Assembly: GCF_010548275.1 (NCBI RefSeq)
Contig: NZ_JAAGLT010000046.1
Span: 1 to 49,072, forward strand
Length of the DNA: 49,072 nucleotides
Reading direction: 5' to 3'
From: Streptomyces sp. SID12488
Lineage (GTDB): Bacteria; Actinomycetota; Actinomycetes; Streptomycetales; Streptomycetaceae
The notes under the pieces: model-generated
Databases searched by the model: none
What the model was told of the DNA's origin: nothing
Seen by the model: the letters and a program-made list of their open reading frames with translations, nothing else
Part shown: in pieces, positions 25,282 through 33,465 of the stretch
How positions within the stretch are numbered: position 1 is the first letter of the stretch
Layout: each line of letters starts with the position of its first letter
Program-made: the position numbers and the translations under genes

Positions 25282-26283
25282 CTACGCGGCGGTACGGCGG
25301 TCCGCCACATCCTTTTCGGGTCCCCGGGCGACCGGCTCCGCCGACCCCTTGGCGGGCGCCGACGACTGCGCGATGAACGCGCCCACGAGCACCACCGCGC
25401 CCCCGACGATCTGCGGCGCCGACAGATGCTCGCCCAGCAGCACCCAGGCCAGCACGGTCGCGATGACCGCCTCCAGACAGGCCACGACACCGGCGACCTG
25501 CGGCGAGAGCCGCCGCACGGCGAGCACACCGGTGACGTAGGCGACGACCGTGGCGACCAGCACGAGCCAGCCCAGCAACAGCCCGGCCGCGACGGGCGTG
25601 CCGTCCATGTGCGCGGTGCCCGCGAGCACGGACCAGTCCATGCGCCACGGACGCACGACGACGGTCAGCACAAGCGCACCGACCAGCAGGCCGTACGCGA
25701 TGACACCGAGCGGGTCCGGCGCCTCGTCGCCCGCGTCGCTGCCCTGGTCGGACAGGACGAAGTAGCCGACCTGGCAGCAGGCGGCGGCGAGCGCCAGCAG
25801 CAGCCCCACGGCGTCGAAGCCGAGCCCGGACCACACCTCGACGACACAGGCGAGCCCGCCGACCGCGAGGACGACACCGAGCGCGGCGGCACGGGTCACG
25901 GGCCGCCGCTGCACGAACCGCACCCAGCCGAGCACCAGGGCGGGCGCGAGGTACTCGACGAGCAGAGCGACCCCGACGGGGATGCGGGAGATCGCGGCGA
26001 AGTAGGAGGCCTGGACACCGGCCACGGCGAGCAGGCCGAACCCGGCGAGCAACGCGGGCCGCCGACGCACCAGCGCGCGATGCCGCACCGCCAGGGGCAG
26101 CATCACGAGGGCGGCACCCGTCACGCGCAGCCACACCACGTGCAGCGGATCGAGGCCTGCCTCGATCAACGGCTTGGCCACCACCCCGGACCCGCCGAAC
26201 GCGACCGCCGACACCAGCGCGAGCCCGAGCCCGACGCCCCTGCCCCGACCGACCTCACCGCTCCCTGACGTACGCACCGGCAC
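25282..26283 (-). CDS. DMT (EamA) family transporter
   Basis: A 333-residue ten-helix membrane protein. The first repeat starts ALVSAVAFGGSGVVAKPLIE and the second ends CLEAVIATVLAWVLLGEHLS. It is only distantly similar to the transporter just downstream, so the two are not recent duplicates. GTG at 26283 is used as start; no strong ribosome site is visible and a second GTG two codons in is equally possible. Substrate unknown. Confidence 0.9.
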   Translation of the reverse strand: MPVRTSGSGEVGRGRGVGLGLALVSAVAFGGSGVVAKPLIEAGLDPLHVVWLRVTGAALVMLPLAVRHRALVRRRPALLAGFGLLAVAGVQASYFAAISRIPVGVALLVEYLAPALVLGWVRFVQRRPVTRAAALGVVLAVGGLACVVEVWSGLGFDAVGLLLALAAACCQVGYFVLSDQGSDAGDEAPDPLGVIAYGLLVGALVLTVVVRPWRMDWSVLAGTAHMDGTPVAAGLLLGWLVLVATVVAYVTGVLAVRRLSPQVAGVVACLEAVIATVLAWVLLGEHLSAPQIVGGAVVLVGAFIAQSSAPAKGSAEPVARGPEKDVADRRTAA

Positions 26284-26378
26284 ATGATGACAGGCGACGA
26301 CATGACCGTCACCCCCGATGACACCTGTCTCACCGACTGGACGGGCCCACCGGGGACCGCCGTGCGCGCTCCGCCCCC

Positions 26379-26963
26379 TCAGCCGACGCCGTCAACGCCC
26401 CCGGCGTACTCCTCACGCCCCGCCGCCGCCATCAGTTCGACCTGCAGCAGTCGCGCCGGCAGTTCCCTCGCGTCGACTCCACCCCGTCGCAGCACCTCGA
26501 CTGCCCGGGACTGCGGATCCACGACGATCGCCGCGAGCAGATCGATCCCGCGGGGCCGTTCGTCACCGCGGCGCCCGGCCCGCTCGCACGCCTCCTCCAA
26601 CGCGCCCGCGGCGACCGGCGACCAGCCCGCCGTATGCGCCGTCCCCGGCAGCACCGGCACAGCCCCCGAGTCCTCGACCGAGCCCTGCCAGCGCAGCCCG
26701 TAGCCGATGCTGCGCTGCACGAGATAGCCGAGCAGCCGCGCGACCTGCGGATCTCCGCCCTCGAACACCGCGCGCACCTCGGGATCCGACTCCAGGAGCG
26801 AGTGCAGCAGATGGGCCGTGTCGATCTGCCGGTCCCCGTCCCGCAGCGCCCGCCTGCGCGCACCGGCGACCACCGCTGCCAGCTCGGCGGTGAGTCTGGC
26901 ATCGTTGTCCGCACGGTTCGCGCCGTGCTCAGTGGTCGACTGCCGGGGGATACGGGATTGCAC
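26379..26963 (-). CDS. Clp repeat (Clp-N) domain protein
   Basis: A 194-residue protein made of two degenerate Clp-N repeats: LAAVVAGARRRALRDGDRQI, then DTAHLLHSLLESDPEVRAVF and GALEEACERAGRRGDERPRG, then IDLLAAIVVDPQSRAVEVLR. It has no ATPase domain, so it resembles the stand-alone Clp-N proteins of actinobacteria, which may act as adaptors or ligand binders. The GTG at 26963 has GGAGG almost touching it, an unusual spacing, and no later in-frame start is available. From 26964 to 27170 I see no other gene. Confidence 0.82.
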   Translation of the reverse strand: MQSRIPRQSTTEHGANRADNDARLTAELAAVVAGARRRALRDGDRQIDTAHLLHSLLESDPEVRAVFEGGDPQVARLLGYLVQRSIGYGLRWQGSVEDSGAVPVLPGTAHTAGWSPVAAGALEEACERAGRRGDERPRGIDLLAAIVVDPQSRAVEVLRRGGVDARELPARLLQVELMAAAGREEYAGGVDGVG

Positions 26964-27170
26964 ACCTCCACCCCATCAGTCCCAGCTGATCCGGTCATCC
27001 GCGCGAGGCACCATTTCCGGGTCCCACGGAGGGTGGGCACGGAGCGCGGAATCTCCTCCTTACGGAGGACATCACGCCGCTCCGGCAGGAAACCGACGCA
27101 AGGGGCGCGCACCCTCGTTCCGCGCGCCCTGGGCGCAACCACGGCACCCCTTCGTACGTCCCACTCCAAC

Positions 27171-27359
27171 ATGGAGAGCAGGTGCTGGCTGGTGGCGCTG
27201 CCGGGCACGGACGGCAGACAGTACGTGTACCGGGTGTACGCACCGGAGGACGCGCTGCTCGCCGACCTGTTCTGGGAGGCGTGGCACTGTCACGACGAAG
27301 GCCCCTTCCCGCGCGCGTGGGACCTGTTCGACGCGGCGGAGATACAGCGGGTCGGCTGA
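27171..27359 (+). CDS. small hypothetical protein (62 aa)
   Basis: An acidic, aromatic-rich small protein: VALPGTDGRQYVYRVYAPED, then LLADLFWEAWHCHDEGPFPR. The spacing of Trp and Tyr suggests a compact domain. It has G/C third positions and no signal peptide. I do not recognise a family. The ATG at 27171 has no obvious ribosome site. It precedes the SRPBCC gene by about 100 bases on the same strand but is not clearly in its operon. Confidence 0.55.
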   Translation: MESRCWLVALPGTDGRQYVYRVYAPEDALLADLFWEAWHCHDEGPFPRAWDLFDAAEIQRVG

Positions 27360-27462
27360 GGCCGCGCCCCCGCACCAGATCTGATGACCCGTCAGTATTG
27401 AATGTTCCAGCCCTTGCGGCTACGTTCCGCGACACCGCAGCCCGAGACACAGAGGTGGTCGC

Positions 27463-27891
27463 ATGGCCGAAATAAGCGCGGAGGCACACATCCAGGCACC
27501 GGCGGAGAAGATCTGGGCGCAGCTGACGGACTGGTCGGCGTACGGAGCGTGGAACGCGACCCACACGAGCTTCCCGAAGGGCGGCCCCTCCGCGCTGGAG
27601 GTCGGCGGCACCTTCGAGGAGAACATGAAGCTGATGGGCTTCCCGGCCGAGGTCGAGTGGACCATCGAGGAGCTGGAGGCCGCTCGCACGCTGGCCATCC
27701 GGGGCAAGGGCCCGATGGCGGTGATCGTCGCCACGCGGTACACCCTCACGCCCGACGGCGACGCCACGACCGTCCGTATCGACGGGGAGTTCACCGGCGC
27801 GGCCGTCTCCCTGATGGCCGGCAAGCTGAAGGACTCGGGGACAGCCGCCCTGAACGAGTCCCTGCGCAAGCTGGCCGGCCTGGTCGCCTGA
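27463..27891 (+). CDS. SRPBCC (START/polyketide cyclase-like) family protein
   Basis: A 142-residue protein with the START/Bet v1 fold: AEISAEAHIQAPAEKIWAQL starts the first strand and helix, LEVGGTFEENMKLMGFPAEV the ligand-facing sheet, and SGTAALNESLRKLAGLV the long C-terminal helix. Members bind hydrophobic ligands or serve as cyclases; the neighbourhood does not reveal a ligand. GAGGTGG lies before the ATG at 27463. A strong hairpin follows the stop. Confidence 0.9.
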   Translation: MAEISAEAHIQAPAEKIWAQLTDWSAYGAWNATHTSFPKGGPSALEVGGTFEENMKLMGFPAEVEWTIEELEAARTLAIRGKGPMAVIVATRYTLTPDGDATTVRIDGEFTGAAVSLMAGKLKDSGTAALNESLRKLAGLVA

Positions 27892-27924
27892 GCCCGGCCG
27901 CGAGCACCGTACGACAACACACAG

Positions 27925-27952
27925 GCGCCCCGCGGACACTTCCGCGGGGCGC
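27925..27952 (+). terminator. terminator after the SRPBCC gene
   Basis: A perfect 11-bp stem, GCGCCCCGCGG with its complement, and a six-base loop, 34 bases after the SRPBCC stop. The PadR gene ends opposite at 28009, so it could serve both strands. Confidence 0.75.
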
Positions 27953-28008
27953 ATGTGCGCACTGGGGGACGCGCCGCCGGGGGCGGACATGTCTCCTAGG
28001 ACGGCCCA

Positions 28009-28653
28009 TCAGTCCTCGTCAGCGAGGATCAGATACAGCTTCTTGCGCGCTTCGTTGATCACCGTGAGCGCCTTCTCGCGCTGCTCCTTACTGCCCGTCT
28101 TCCAGACCTGGCCGAAGGCCTCCATCAGACCGAAGCCGGCCTGACGGATGTCGTTCAGCGCTTCCCAGTCGACACTGCGCCCGGCTTCTTCCCAGGGCGC
28201 GTCGGGACCCTCGTCGGCCGCCGTGCGACCGGGCTCGGTGAGCGCGAACAGCTTCTTGCCGCCCTCACTCTCGTTGACGATCAGGCCCTCGTCCTCCAGC
28301 AGCTGAAGGGTGGGGTAGACCGAGCCGGGACTGGGCTTCCACGCCCCTCCACTGCGCTCGGCGATCTCCTGGATCATCTCGTAGCCGTGCATGGGCCGGT
28401 CCTTCAACAGGGCCAGGATCGACGCGCGGACGTCACCGCGCCGCGCCCTGCCCCGCGGTCCGCCCCGGCCTCCGCGCCCACCCCAGGGGCCCGGGCCACC
28501 GGGACCACCAGGACCGCCGAATCCGGGCCCGAAGGGACCGAAGGCGGCTCGCCGCCCCTCGAAGCCGCCCCGCCCGAAGGCTCGGGGGCCGCCATGACCG
28601 TGTGCGTGTCCGGGACCGAAGCCCGGACCGAATTCTTCTCCATGGGAACGCAT
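28009..28653 (-). CDS. PadR-family transcriptional regulator with Gly-rich N-terminus
   Basis: A 214-residue regulator. Residues 1-70 are a Gly/Phe/Pro/His-rich, probably disordered extension. The PadR winged helix follows: VRASILALLKDRPMHGYEMI, then SGGAWKPSPGSVYPTLQLLE and a C-terminal dimerising helix (KEQREKALTVINEARKKLYL). PadR proteins are usually repressors that respond to small ligands. The ATG at 28653 has GGAG eight bases upstream. It is divergent from the response-regulator gene, and a palindrome CGATATATCG lies 51 bases before it. Confidence 0.92.
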   Translation of the reverse strand: MRSHGEEFGPGFGPGHAHGHGGPRAFGRGGFEGRRAAFGPFGPGFGGPGGPGGPGPWGGRGGRGGPRGRARRGDVRASILALLKDRPMHGYEMIQEIAERSGGAWKPSPGSVYPTLQLLEDEGLIVNESEGGKKLFALTEPGRTAADEGPDAPWEEAGRSVDWEALNDIRQAGFGLMEAFGQVWKTGSKEQREKALTVINEARKKLYLILADED

Positions 28654-28703
28654 CGCAACCACTCCATTCGTTGACTTGTCGCTGATCTGTCGCGATGCGT
28701 CAA

Positions 28704-28713
28704 CGATATATCG
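28704..28713. promoter_or_regulatory. candidate PadR operator, CGATATATCG
   Basis: A perfect 10-bp palindrome in an otherwise GC-rich region, 51 bases upstream of the PadR start. AT-rich palindromes are typical of PadR binding sites, so autoregulation is likely; binding is inferred. Confidence 0.5.
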
Positions 28714-28762
28714 GACCGGCTCAGTCGACAACCCCCGTGAAGAAGTGACCCAGGCCACATCA

Positions 28763-28832
28763 GAAACGACGACGTTTCGATAGTGCCGAGAGCTAGGCTG
28801 ACGCTGAACCAAGGTGAACGAAACAGTTTCGT
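28763..28832. promoter_or_regulatory. two GAAAC/GTTTC inverted repeats before the response-regulator gene
   Basis: GAAACGACGACGTTTC (28763-28778) is a 6+4+6 inverted repeat and ACGAAACAGTTTCGT (28818-28832) is a 7+1+7 perfect one. They share the GAAAC half-site. The second sits next to the ribosome site of the downstream gene. The half-site shape is reminiscent of TetR-type operators, and no TetR gene is in the window. Confidence 0.5.
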
Positions 28833-28850
28833 ACAAGGAGAGTGCCCCCC

Positions 28851-29549
28851 ATGGCCTCCGTACTCGTCGTACACCGCCAGTCCCTGCAGCGTCTCGGCCT
28901 TCGCATGCTTCTGGCGGTCCAGCCCGACCTGACCGTCGTCGGCGAGGCGACGAGCGGCGCCGAGGCCGTTCGCATGAGCGCGGCGCTCGGACCCGACGTC
29001 GTCCTGATGGACAACCTGGTGGTCGACACCGACGGTGTCGACATCATCCGGCGCATCACCCGGCCCCCCACCCTGCTGCCGGTTTCCGCGCCCGCGAGAG
29101 CCGCAGGACACCGCCCGCGCGTGCTGGTCCTGACCCCCACCGGCCACGAGCGGCACGCCTACGCGGCCCTGCGCGCCGGAGCCGGCGGGTTCCTTCCCCA
29201 GGACGCCACCCCTGAAGAGCTGACCGCGGCCGTCCGTATCGTGGCCGCCGGAGACGCCGTCACCACCCCCAGCCTCACCCGCGCGCTCATCGACACCGTC
29301 CGGCACGAACGCACCATCGGCTCGCTGGAACGGGAAACCGAGCTCGGCGCGCTCACCAGGCGCGAACGCGACGTCCTCACCGCGGTCGCCGCCGGCTGGT
29401 CCAACTCCGAGATCGCCACCCGCCTGTCCATCTCACCGACCACGGTCAAGTCCCACGTCAGCCGTATCCTCGCCAAGATCGGCGCACGCGCGCGCGTGCA
29501 GGCGGTGGTCTTCGCATACGAGTCCGGCCTGGTACGCCCGGCGGCCTGA
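28851..29549 (+). CDS. LuxR-type response regulator with degenerate receiver
   Basis: A 232-residue protein with an N-terminal receiver-like domain and a C-terminal NarL/LuxR helix-turn-helix (LTRRERDVLTAVAAGWSNSE, then IATRLSISPTTVKSHVSRIL). Asp54 (VVLMDN) keeps the phosphoacceptor place. The acidic pair near the N-terminus is His8-Arg9 (VLVVHRQ) and the conserved lysine near 117 is Gln (FLPQDA), so it is a pseudo-receiver or is regulated without phosphorylation. No histidine kinase is beside it. The ATG at 28851 has AAGGAG about ten bases upstream; the GTG at 28842 is too close. Confidence 0.9.
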   Translation: MASVLVVHRQSLQRLGLRMLLAVQPDLTVVGEATSGAEAVRMSAALGPDVVLMDNLVVDTDGVDIIRRITRPPTLLPVSAPARAAGHRPRVLVLTPTGHERHAYAALRAGAGGFLPQDATPEELTAAVRIVAAGDAVTTPSLTRALIDTVRHERTIGSLERETELGALTRRERDVLTAVAAGWSNSEIATRLSISPTTVKSHVSRILAKIGARARVQAVVFAYESGLVRPAA

Positions 29550-29627
29550 CGCCCCACGGCCCCCAGCGCCCCCACCTGACCCACCCGGTCAGCCGCCGAA
29601 GCAGGTCCAGCACCCGGGAATTGGCTT

Positions 29628-29657
29628 TGGTCCCCCACCCCGCCGCCCGTCTAGCGT
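29628..29657 (+). promoter_or_regulatory. promoter for the leaderless phzF-type gene
   Basis: TTGGTC (29628-29633) and TAGCGT (29652-29657) are 18 bases apart, and TAGCGT is followed by seven bases and the ATG at 29665. No ribosome site is present. Confidence 0.45.
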
Positions 29658-29664
29658 CGTCCCC

Positions 29665-30474
29665 ATGCGCATCCGAATCGTCGACGCCTTCGCCGACCGC
29701 CCCTTCACCGGCAACCCGGCCGGCGTCATGCTCCTCGACGCCTTCCCGGACGACACCCGGCTCCAGCGGATCGCCCTGGAGGTCAACCACGCCGAGACGG
29801 CGTTCGCCCACCGTCTGCCCGAGGGCGGCGAGGCCGACTGGGCGCTGCGCTGGTTCACCCCAGCCGCCGAGGTAGCGATGTGCGGCCACGCCACGCTCGC
29901 CACGGCCCACGTCCTGCACACCACCGGCTCCCACTCGGGCCCCGTACGGTTCGCCACCCTCAGCGGTGTCCTCGGCGCGACGCCCCACGAGGACGGCTCG
30001 ATCACCCTCGACTTCCCGACCGCCCCGCTCACCCGAGTCGAGCTGCCCGCCGGGGTCGCCGAGGCCCTGGGCGCCGAGCCGCTCGCGGCCTTCGACACCG
30101 GCCCGAGCATCAACGACCTGCTGATCGAGGTCGCCGACGAGAAGACGGTCCTGGGTCTCACCCCCGACCTCAAGGCCCTCACCGCACACTCGGAACGCGG
30201 CGTCATCGCCACCGCCCGCGCGGACAACCCCGCCGAGGGCTACGACTTCGTCTCGCGCTGCTTCTTCCCCCGGATCGGCATCGACGAGGACCCGGTCACC
30301 GGCAGCGCCCACACGGCCCTCGCCCCCTACTGGTCCGAGCGCCTAGGCCGCCCCGACCTCACCGGCCTCCAGGCCTCCGCGCGCACCGGCCTGGTCCGCA
30401 CGGAACTCCGGGGCGACCGCACCCTGCTGACCGGCCGAGCGGTCACCACCATCGACGGCGAGCTGCTCGTCTGA
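29665..30474 (+). CDS. PhzF-family isomerase
   Basis: A 269-residue protein of the PhzF/diaminopimelate-epimerase fold: VDAFADRPFTGNPAGVMLLD, then NHAETAF with the catalytic glutamate, CGHATLATAHVL in the first half and DPVTGSAHTALAPYW in the second. PhzF itself acts on a dihydroanthranilate in phenazine synthesis, but no other phenazine gene is near, so this is one of the many PhzF-like enzymes of unknown substrate. It appears leaderless, and a hairpin terminator follows the stop. Confidence 0.92.
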   Translation: MRIRIVDAFADRPFTGNPAGVMLLDAFPDDTRLQRIALEVNHAETAFAHRLPEGGEADWALRWFTPAAEVAMCGHATLATAHVLHTTGSHSGPVRFATLSGVLGATPHEDGSITLDFPTAPLTRVELPAGVAEALGAEPLAAFDTGPSINDLLIEVADEKTVLGLTPDLKALTAHSERGVIATARADNPAEGYDFVSRCFFPRIGIDEDPVTGSAHTALAPYWSERLGRPDLTGLQASARTGLVRTELRGDRTLLTGRAVTTIDGELLV

Positions 30475-30485
30475 GGGCACAGGGA

Positions 30486-30514
30486 AGGGGCGTACGAAAC
30501 CCTCGTACGCCCCT
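30486..30514 (+). terminator. terminator after the phzF-type gene
   Basis: AGGGGCGTACG at 30486-30496 pairs perfectly with 30504-30514, extended by one A-T pair around a five-base loop. It is 12 bases after the phzF-type stop. Confidence 0.7.
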
Positions 30515-30543
30515 CTCCCGTCCACTCCAGCCGCCCCGGTAGC

Positions 30544-31344
30544 TCAAGCCGTAGGCAGCCACCCCACCTTCCCCGCCAGCAGCGCGTACCCCACGAACGC
30601 CCCGATGTCGAGCAGTGAGTGCGCCACGACCAGCGGACCCACCCGCCCCCACCGCCGGTAGAGGTACACGAACACCACCCCCATCACCATGTTGCCGATG
30701 AACCCGCCGATGCCCTGGTACAGGTGGTACGACCCGCGCAGGACGGAACTGGCCACCAGTGCCGTCCCCGGGCTCCACCCCAGCTGCTTCAGCCGACGCA
30801 GCAGATACGCGACGACGATCACTTCTTCCAGGACGGCGTTCTGCACCGCCGAGAGGATCAGCACCGGGAACTTCCACCACACCTCGGGCAGCGCCTCCGG
30901 CACCACCGTGAGGTTGAAGCCGAGGCCACGGGCCGCCAGGTAGAAGGCGATTCCGCTGCTCCCGATCACCGCCGCGACGGCGGCCCCGCGACCGAGGTCG
31001 GGCCAGGGCCGGGTGCGGTCGAAGCCCAGTGTGCGCAGCCCCTTCCCCTCGCGCAGCAGGAAGTGCGCGACCAGGGCGACCGGTACCAGCGACGTCGTGA
31101 TGCCGAAGAGCTGCCAGGCGAGATCCAGCCATGGCCGACCCGGCGCCGCCGAGGCGTTGAGGGTGGCCGCCTGGTCCTTGAGGCCGCCCGGCTTCGTGAC
31201 CGAACCGACAAAGCTGATCAGGGCGGAGACACCGCTCGCCCCGAGCGAAAGCCCCAGAACCAACAGCGTCTCGTCCCGGAGAGTCCGTCGCGACGGCCGC
31301 TCCTCAGGAACAGAACCGGCCACCGCACCCGCCTCCACCTGCAC
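30544..31344 (-). CDS. CPBP-family intramembrane protease-like protein
   Basis: A 266-residue membrane protein with about eight helices. Motif 1 is AVLEEVIVVAYLLRRL with the glutamate pair; motif 2 is SSVLRGSYHLYQG with its histidine; motif 3 is VVAHSLLDIG. The arginine that normally follows motif 1's glutamates (EExxxR) is displaced, the usual variant in actinobacteria. CPBP proteins are Rce1-like proteases or immunity and processing factors. Its start is weakly supported (GTG/ATG region at 31344). A 249-base gap with no clear gene lies upstream. Confidence 0.85.
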   Translation of the reverse strand: MQVEAGAVAGSVPEERPSRRTLRDETLLVLGLSLGASGVSALISFVGSVTKPGGLKDQAATLNASAAPGRPWLDLAWQLFGITTSLVPVALVAHFLLREGKGLRTLGFDRTRPWPDLGRGAAVAAVIGSSGIAFYLAARGLGFNLTVVPEALPEVWWKFPVLILSAVQNAVLEEVIVVAYLLRRLKQLGWSPGTALVASSVLRGSYHLYQGIGGFIGNMVMGVVFVYLYRRWGRVGPLVVAHSLLDIGAFVGYALLAGKVGWLPTA

Positions 31345-31481
31345 TCCTGCCTCCAGTTGTGTAGTCCCGCCGCTGTCGGCGTGCGTCCCCTTTTCCCTGC
31401 CATACGGCCCGTGCGGCCGATTCAGCTCATACGGCTGTCTCGCGGCACGTGTGCTGTTGACCAGGGAGGGACACCACCGTC

Positions 31482-31580
31482 ATGGGACATCACAGCTTGC
31501 CCGATCCGCCTGAGGAGGGCGCGGGTGACCCCCGTGCACGCGCCGGCCGCCGCACGGGAGTCATCGCGACGGCACTCGTC
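31482..31580 (+). pseudogene. possible truncated N-terminus of a membrane protein
   Basis: A GGGAGGG ribosome site and ATG at 31482 begin MGHHSLPDPPEEGAGD, then a basic stretch and GVIATALV, which looks like the N-terminal tail and start of a transmembrane segment. The frame then runs antisense into the glutamate-cysteine ligase gene, so a complete protein is unlikely. It may be the stump of a deleted gene or chance. Confidence 0.25.
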
Positions 31581-31606
31581 GCCCCTGGGGCGATCAACCC
31601 AGGGGC
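31581..31606 (-). terminator. hairpin overlapping the stop codon of the ligase gene
   Basis: GCCCCTGGG (31581-31589) pairs with CCCAGGGGC (31598-31606) around an eight-base loop that contains the ligase gene's stop. It probably ends that transcript or stabilises its 3' end. Confidence 0.5.
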
Positions 31607-33111
31607 ACCGGCTCCGGCAGCCCCACGGGCCAGGTGTGCACCGGCTCCCCGAGGTGCATCAGCTCGCTGTAGCGACGGGTGGTCGCGGCCAGCGCGGCTT
31701 CCCGGGACAGCCCCTTCTCCAGCGCCCGGTGGAAGGTGGCCACCTGCCAGGACGCTCCGTTGGCCCGTCGGCGGCACCGTTCGTCGATCACCCCGAGGTA
31801 CAGGTCCCGGTCGGCGGGTTCGACCCCCCACGCGTCGAGGCCGGCCGCGGCGAGCGGCAGCAGTTCGTCCCGTACGAGCTGCACGGCGTCGACCTCCGCC
31901 GTGCCACCGAACCGGCCACCCCGGGGCCAGCGGAGCCGCGCGTCGATGCCGTGCCGGCAGGCGGCGTCGAAGTTGGCCGCGGCTGCCTCGAAGGGCAGCC
32001 GGGTCCACACGGGCCGGGACTCCTCGGCGAGTGCCCGGACGACCCCGTAGTAGAAGGCCGCGTTGGCGATGACGTCCGTGACAGTGGGCCCGGCGGGCAG
32101 CACCCGGTTCTCGACGCGCAGATGCGGAACGCCGTCCGCGATGCCGTAGACCGGGCGGTTCCAGCGGTACACCGTGCCGTTGTGCAGCACGAGCTCGCCG
32201 AGCTTCGGCACGCCTCCGGCGTCGAGGACGCTCAGCGGATCCTCGTCGTCACAGATCGGCAGCAGCGCCGGGTAGTAGCGCAGGTTCTCCTCGAAGAGGT
32301 CGTACGCCGACGAGATCCACCGCTCCCCGAACCAGGTGCGCGGCCGTACGCCCTGCGCCTGGAGTTCCGGCGGACGCGTGTCCGTGGACTGGGTGAACAG
32401 CGGGGGCCGCGACTCTCGCCACAGCTCGCGGCCGAACAGGAACGGCGAGTTGGCCCCGATCGCGACCTGCGCGGCGGCGATCGCCTGCGCCGCGTTCCAC
32501 ACATCGGCGAACCGCGCCGGAGTGACCTGTAGGTGCAGTTGCACAGAGGTGCAGGCGGCCTCCGGAACGATGGACTTCGACGTGCACGAGAGGCGCTCCA
32601 CGCCCTCGATGTCGAGTGTGAAGTCCTCGCCGCGGGCTGCCACGATCTGATCGTTGAGCATGACGTAGCGGTCGACGTCGGAAAGGTTGGAGGAGACCAG
32701 GTCGTCGCGTTCGAGCGTCGGCAGAATGCCGATCATCATGATCCCCGCGTCCACCTCGTTCGCTTTCCGGTGGGCATATGCCAGTGACGTGCGGAGCTCT
32801 TCGGCGAGCCGGTCGAATACCCGGCCGGTGAGACGATGGGGAGCAATGTTGACTTCCAGATTGAACATGGCGAGTTCTGTTTGGAAATCGCGGCTCGCGA
32901 TCCTTTCGAGTACTTGCCCATTCATCATTTTCGGCATGCCGTCGGGCCCGACGAGATTCAGCTCGATCTCCAGGCCCAGGAGATTCTTGGGGCGGTCGAA
33001 CCGCTTCTCGGCCAGCAGCCGCTCCAGCCCCGTCAGACACTGCCGGAGCTTGGTGCGGTAGCGCTGGCGATCGGACAGGTCGAACGGCCCCGCCACGACC
33101 TTCTCCCCCAT
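31594..33111 (-). CDS. glutamate-cysteine ligase family protein
   Basis: A 505-residue protein of the GCS2/ATP-grasp-like ligase superfamily. LLGLEIELNLVGPDGMPKMM is the usual first motif; FNLEVNIAPHRLTG, CTSVQLHLQV and YRWNRPVYGIADGVPHLRVE follow, containing active-site glutamates and arginines. It probably joins glutamate or a related acid to an amine or thiol in an ATP-dependent reaction. Streptomyces makes mycothiol rather than glutathione, so the true product is uncertain. The ATG at 33111 has GGAGG eight bases upstream. Confidence 0.9.
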   Translation of the reverse strand: MGEKVVAGPFDLSDRQRYRTKLRQCLTGLERLLAEKRFDRPKNLLGLEIELNLVGPDGMPKMMNGQVLERIASRDFQTELAMFNLEVNIAPHRLTGRVFDRLAEELRTSLAYAHRKANEVDAGIMMIGILPTLERDDLVSSNLSDVDRYVMLNDQIVAARGEDFTLDIEGVERLSCTSKSIVPEAACTSVQLHLQVTPARFADVWNAAQAIAAAQVAIGANSPFLFGRELWRESRPPLFTQSTDTRPPELQAQGVRPRTWFGERWISSAYDLFEENLRYYPALLPICDDEDPLSVLDAGGVPKLGELVLHNGTVYRWNRPVYGIADGVPHLRVENRVLPAGPTVTDVIANAAFYYGVVRALAEESRPVWTRLPFEAAAANFDAACRHGIDARLRWPRGGRFGGTAEVDAVQLVRDELLPLAAAGLDAWGVEPADRDLYLGVIDERCRRRANGASWQVATFHRALEKGLSREAALAATTRRYSELMHLGEPVHTWPVGLPEPVPLG

Positions 33112-33240
33112 CGGAGCGTCCCTCCTCGAATGGGCGGGCCGAAGATCCGGCCGCTGATGTCCCGGGTCACGTGGGATAATGCCCACCAAACGCGATCGAT
33201 AACGTCCCACGCGTTCCCGTCACCCACTACGCTGGCCCAC
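33112..33240. other. first part of a 572-base region without a large gene
   Basis: The whole stretch 33112-33683 separates two divergent genes. This part must hold the ligase promoter; GGATAAT near 33172 stands out in the GC-rich background. A TACGCT box at 33228-33233 precedes the small ORF described next. No RNA gene or repeat family was recognised. Confidence 0.35.
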
Positions 33241-33465
33241 GTGACCCGCGGCACATTCGTCCGGCATGGCGCAGCAGGCGGTTCCGGCCGGTGCGACCCG
33301 ACAGTTTCGCCCACTTGCGAACTCGTGAAAAACGCCGACGACAATTGGCCGTCCGCCTCCGGCACATCTACCGAGGTCATCGCCGTACGACCGGCCGGGA
33401 ATCAGTGGAAACACCGCTCAACACCGACTGAACAGGCCCTTGCTCTTCACGCGGAAAACAGTTAG
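33241..33465 (+). CDS. possible small leaderless ORF (74 aa), function unknown
   Basis: A GTG at 33241 lies seven bases after TACGCT, the arrangement seen before other leaderless genes here. The frame encodes 74 residues with the pattern VTRGTFVRHGAAGGSGRC, then Asn/Asp-rich sequence and a C-terminal TPTEQALALHAENS. Third positions are only moderately G/C, so coding is doubtful. No -35 box is evident. From 33466 to 33683 no further gene is seen; GTATAAACT near 33489 may be part of the promoter for the gene at 33684. Confidence 0.3.
   Translation: MTRGTFVRHGAAGGSGRCDPTVSPTCELVKNADDNWPSASGTSTEVIAVRPAGNQWKHRSTPTEQALALHAENS

Noticed and set aside
24090..26283. Tandem duplication of DMT transporters
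   Set aside because: The two proteins share only family-level similarity, so they are separate genes and not a recent duplicate.
29665..30474. A phenazine biosynthetic gene
   Set aside because: Only a PhzF-like protein is present; no other phz genes are nearby, and PhzF relatives act on many substrates.
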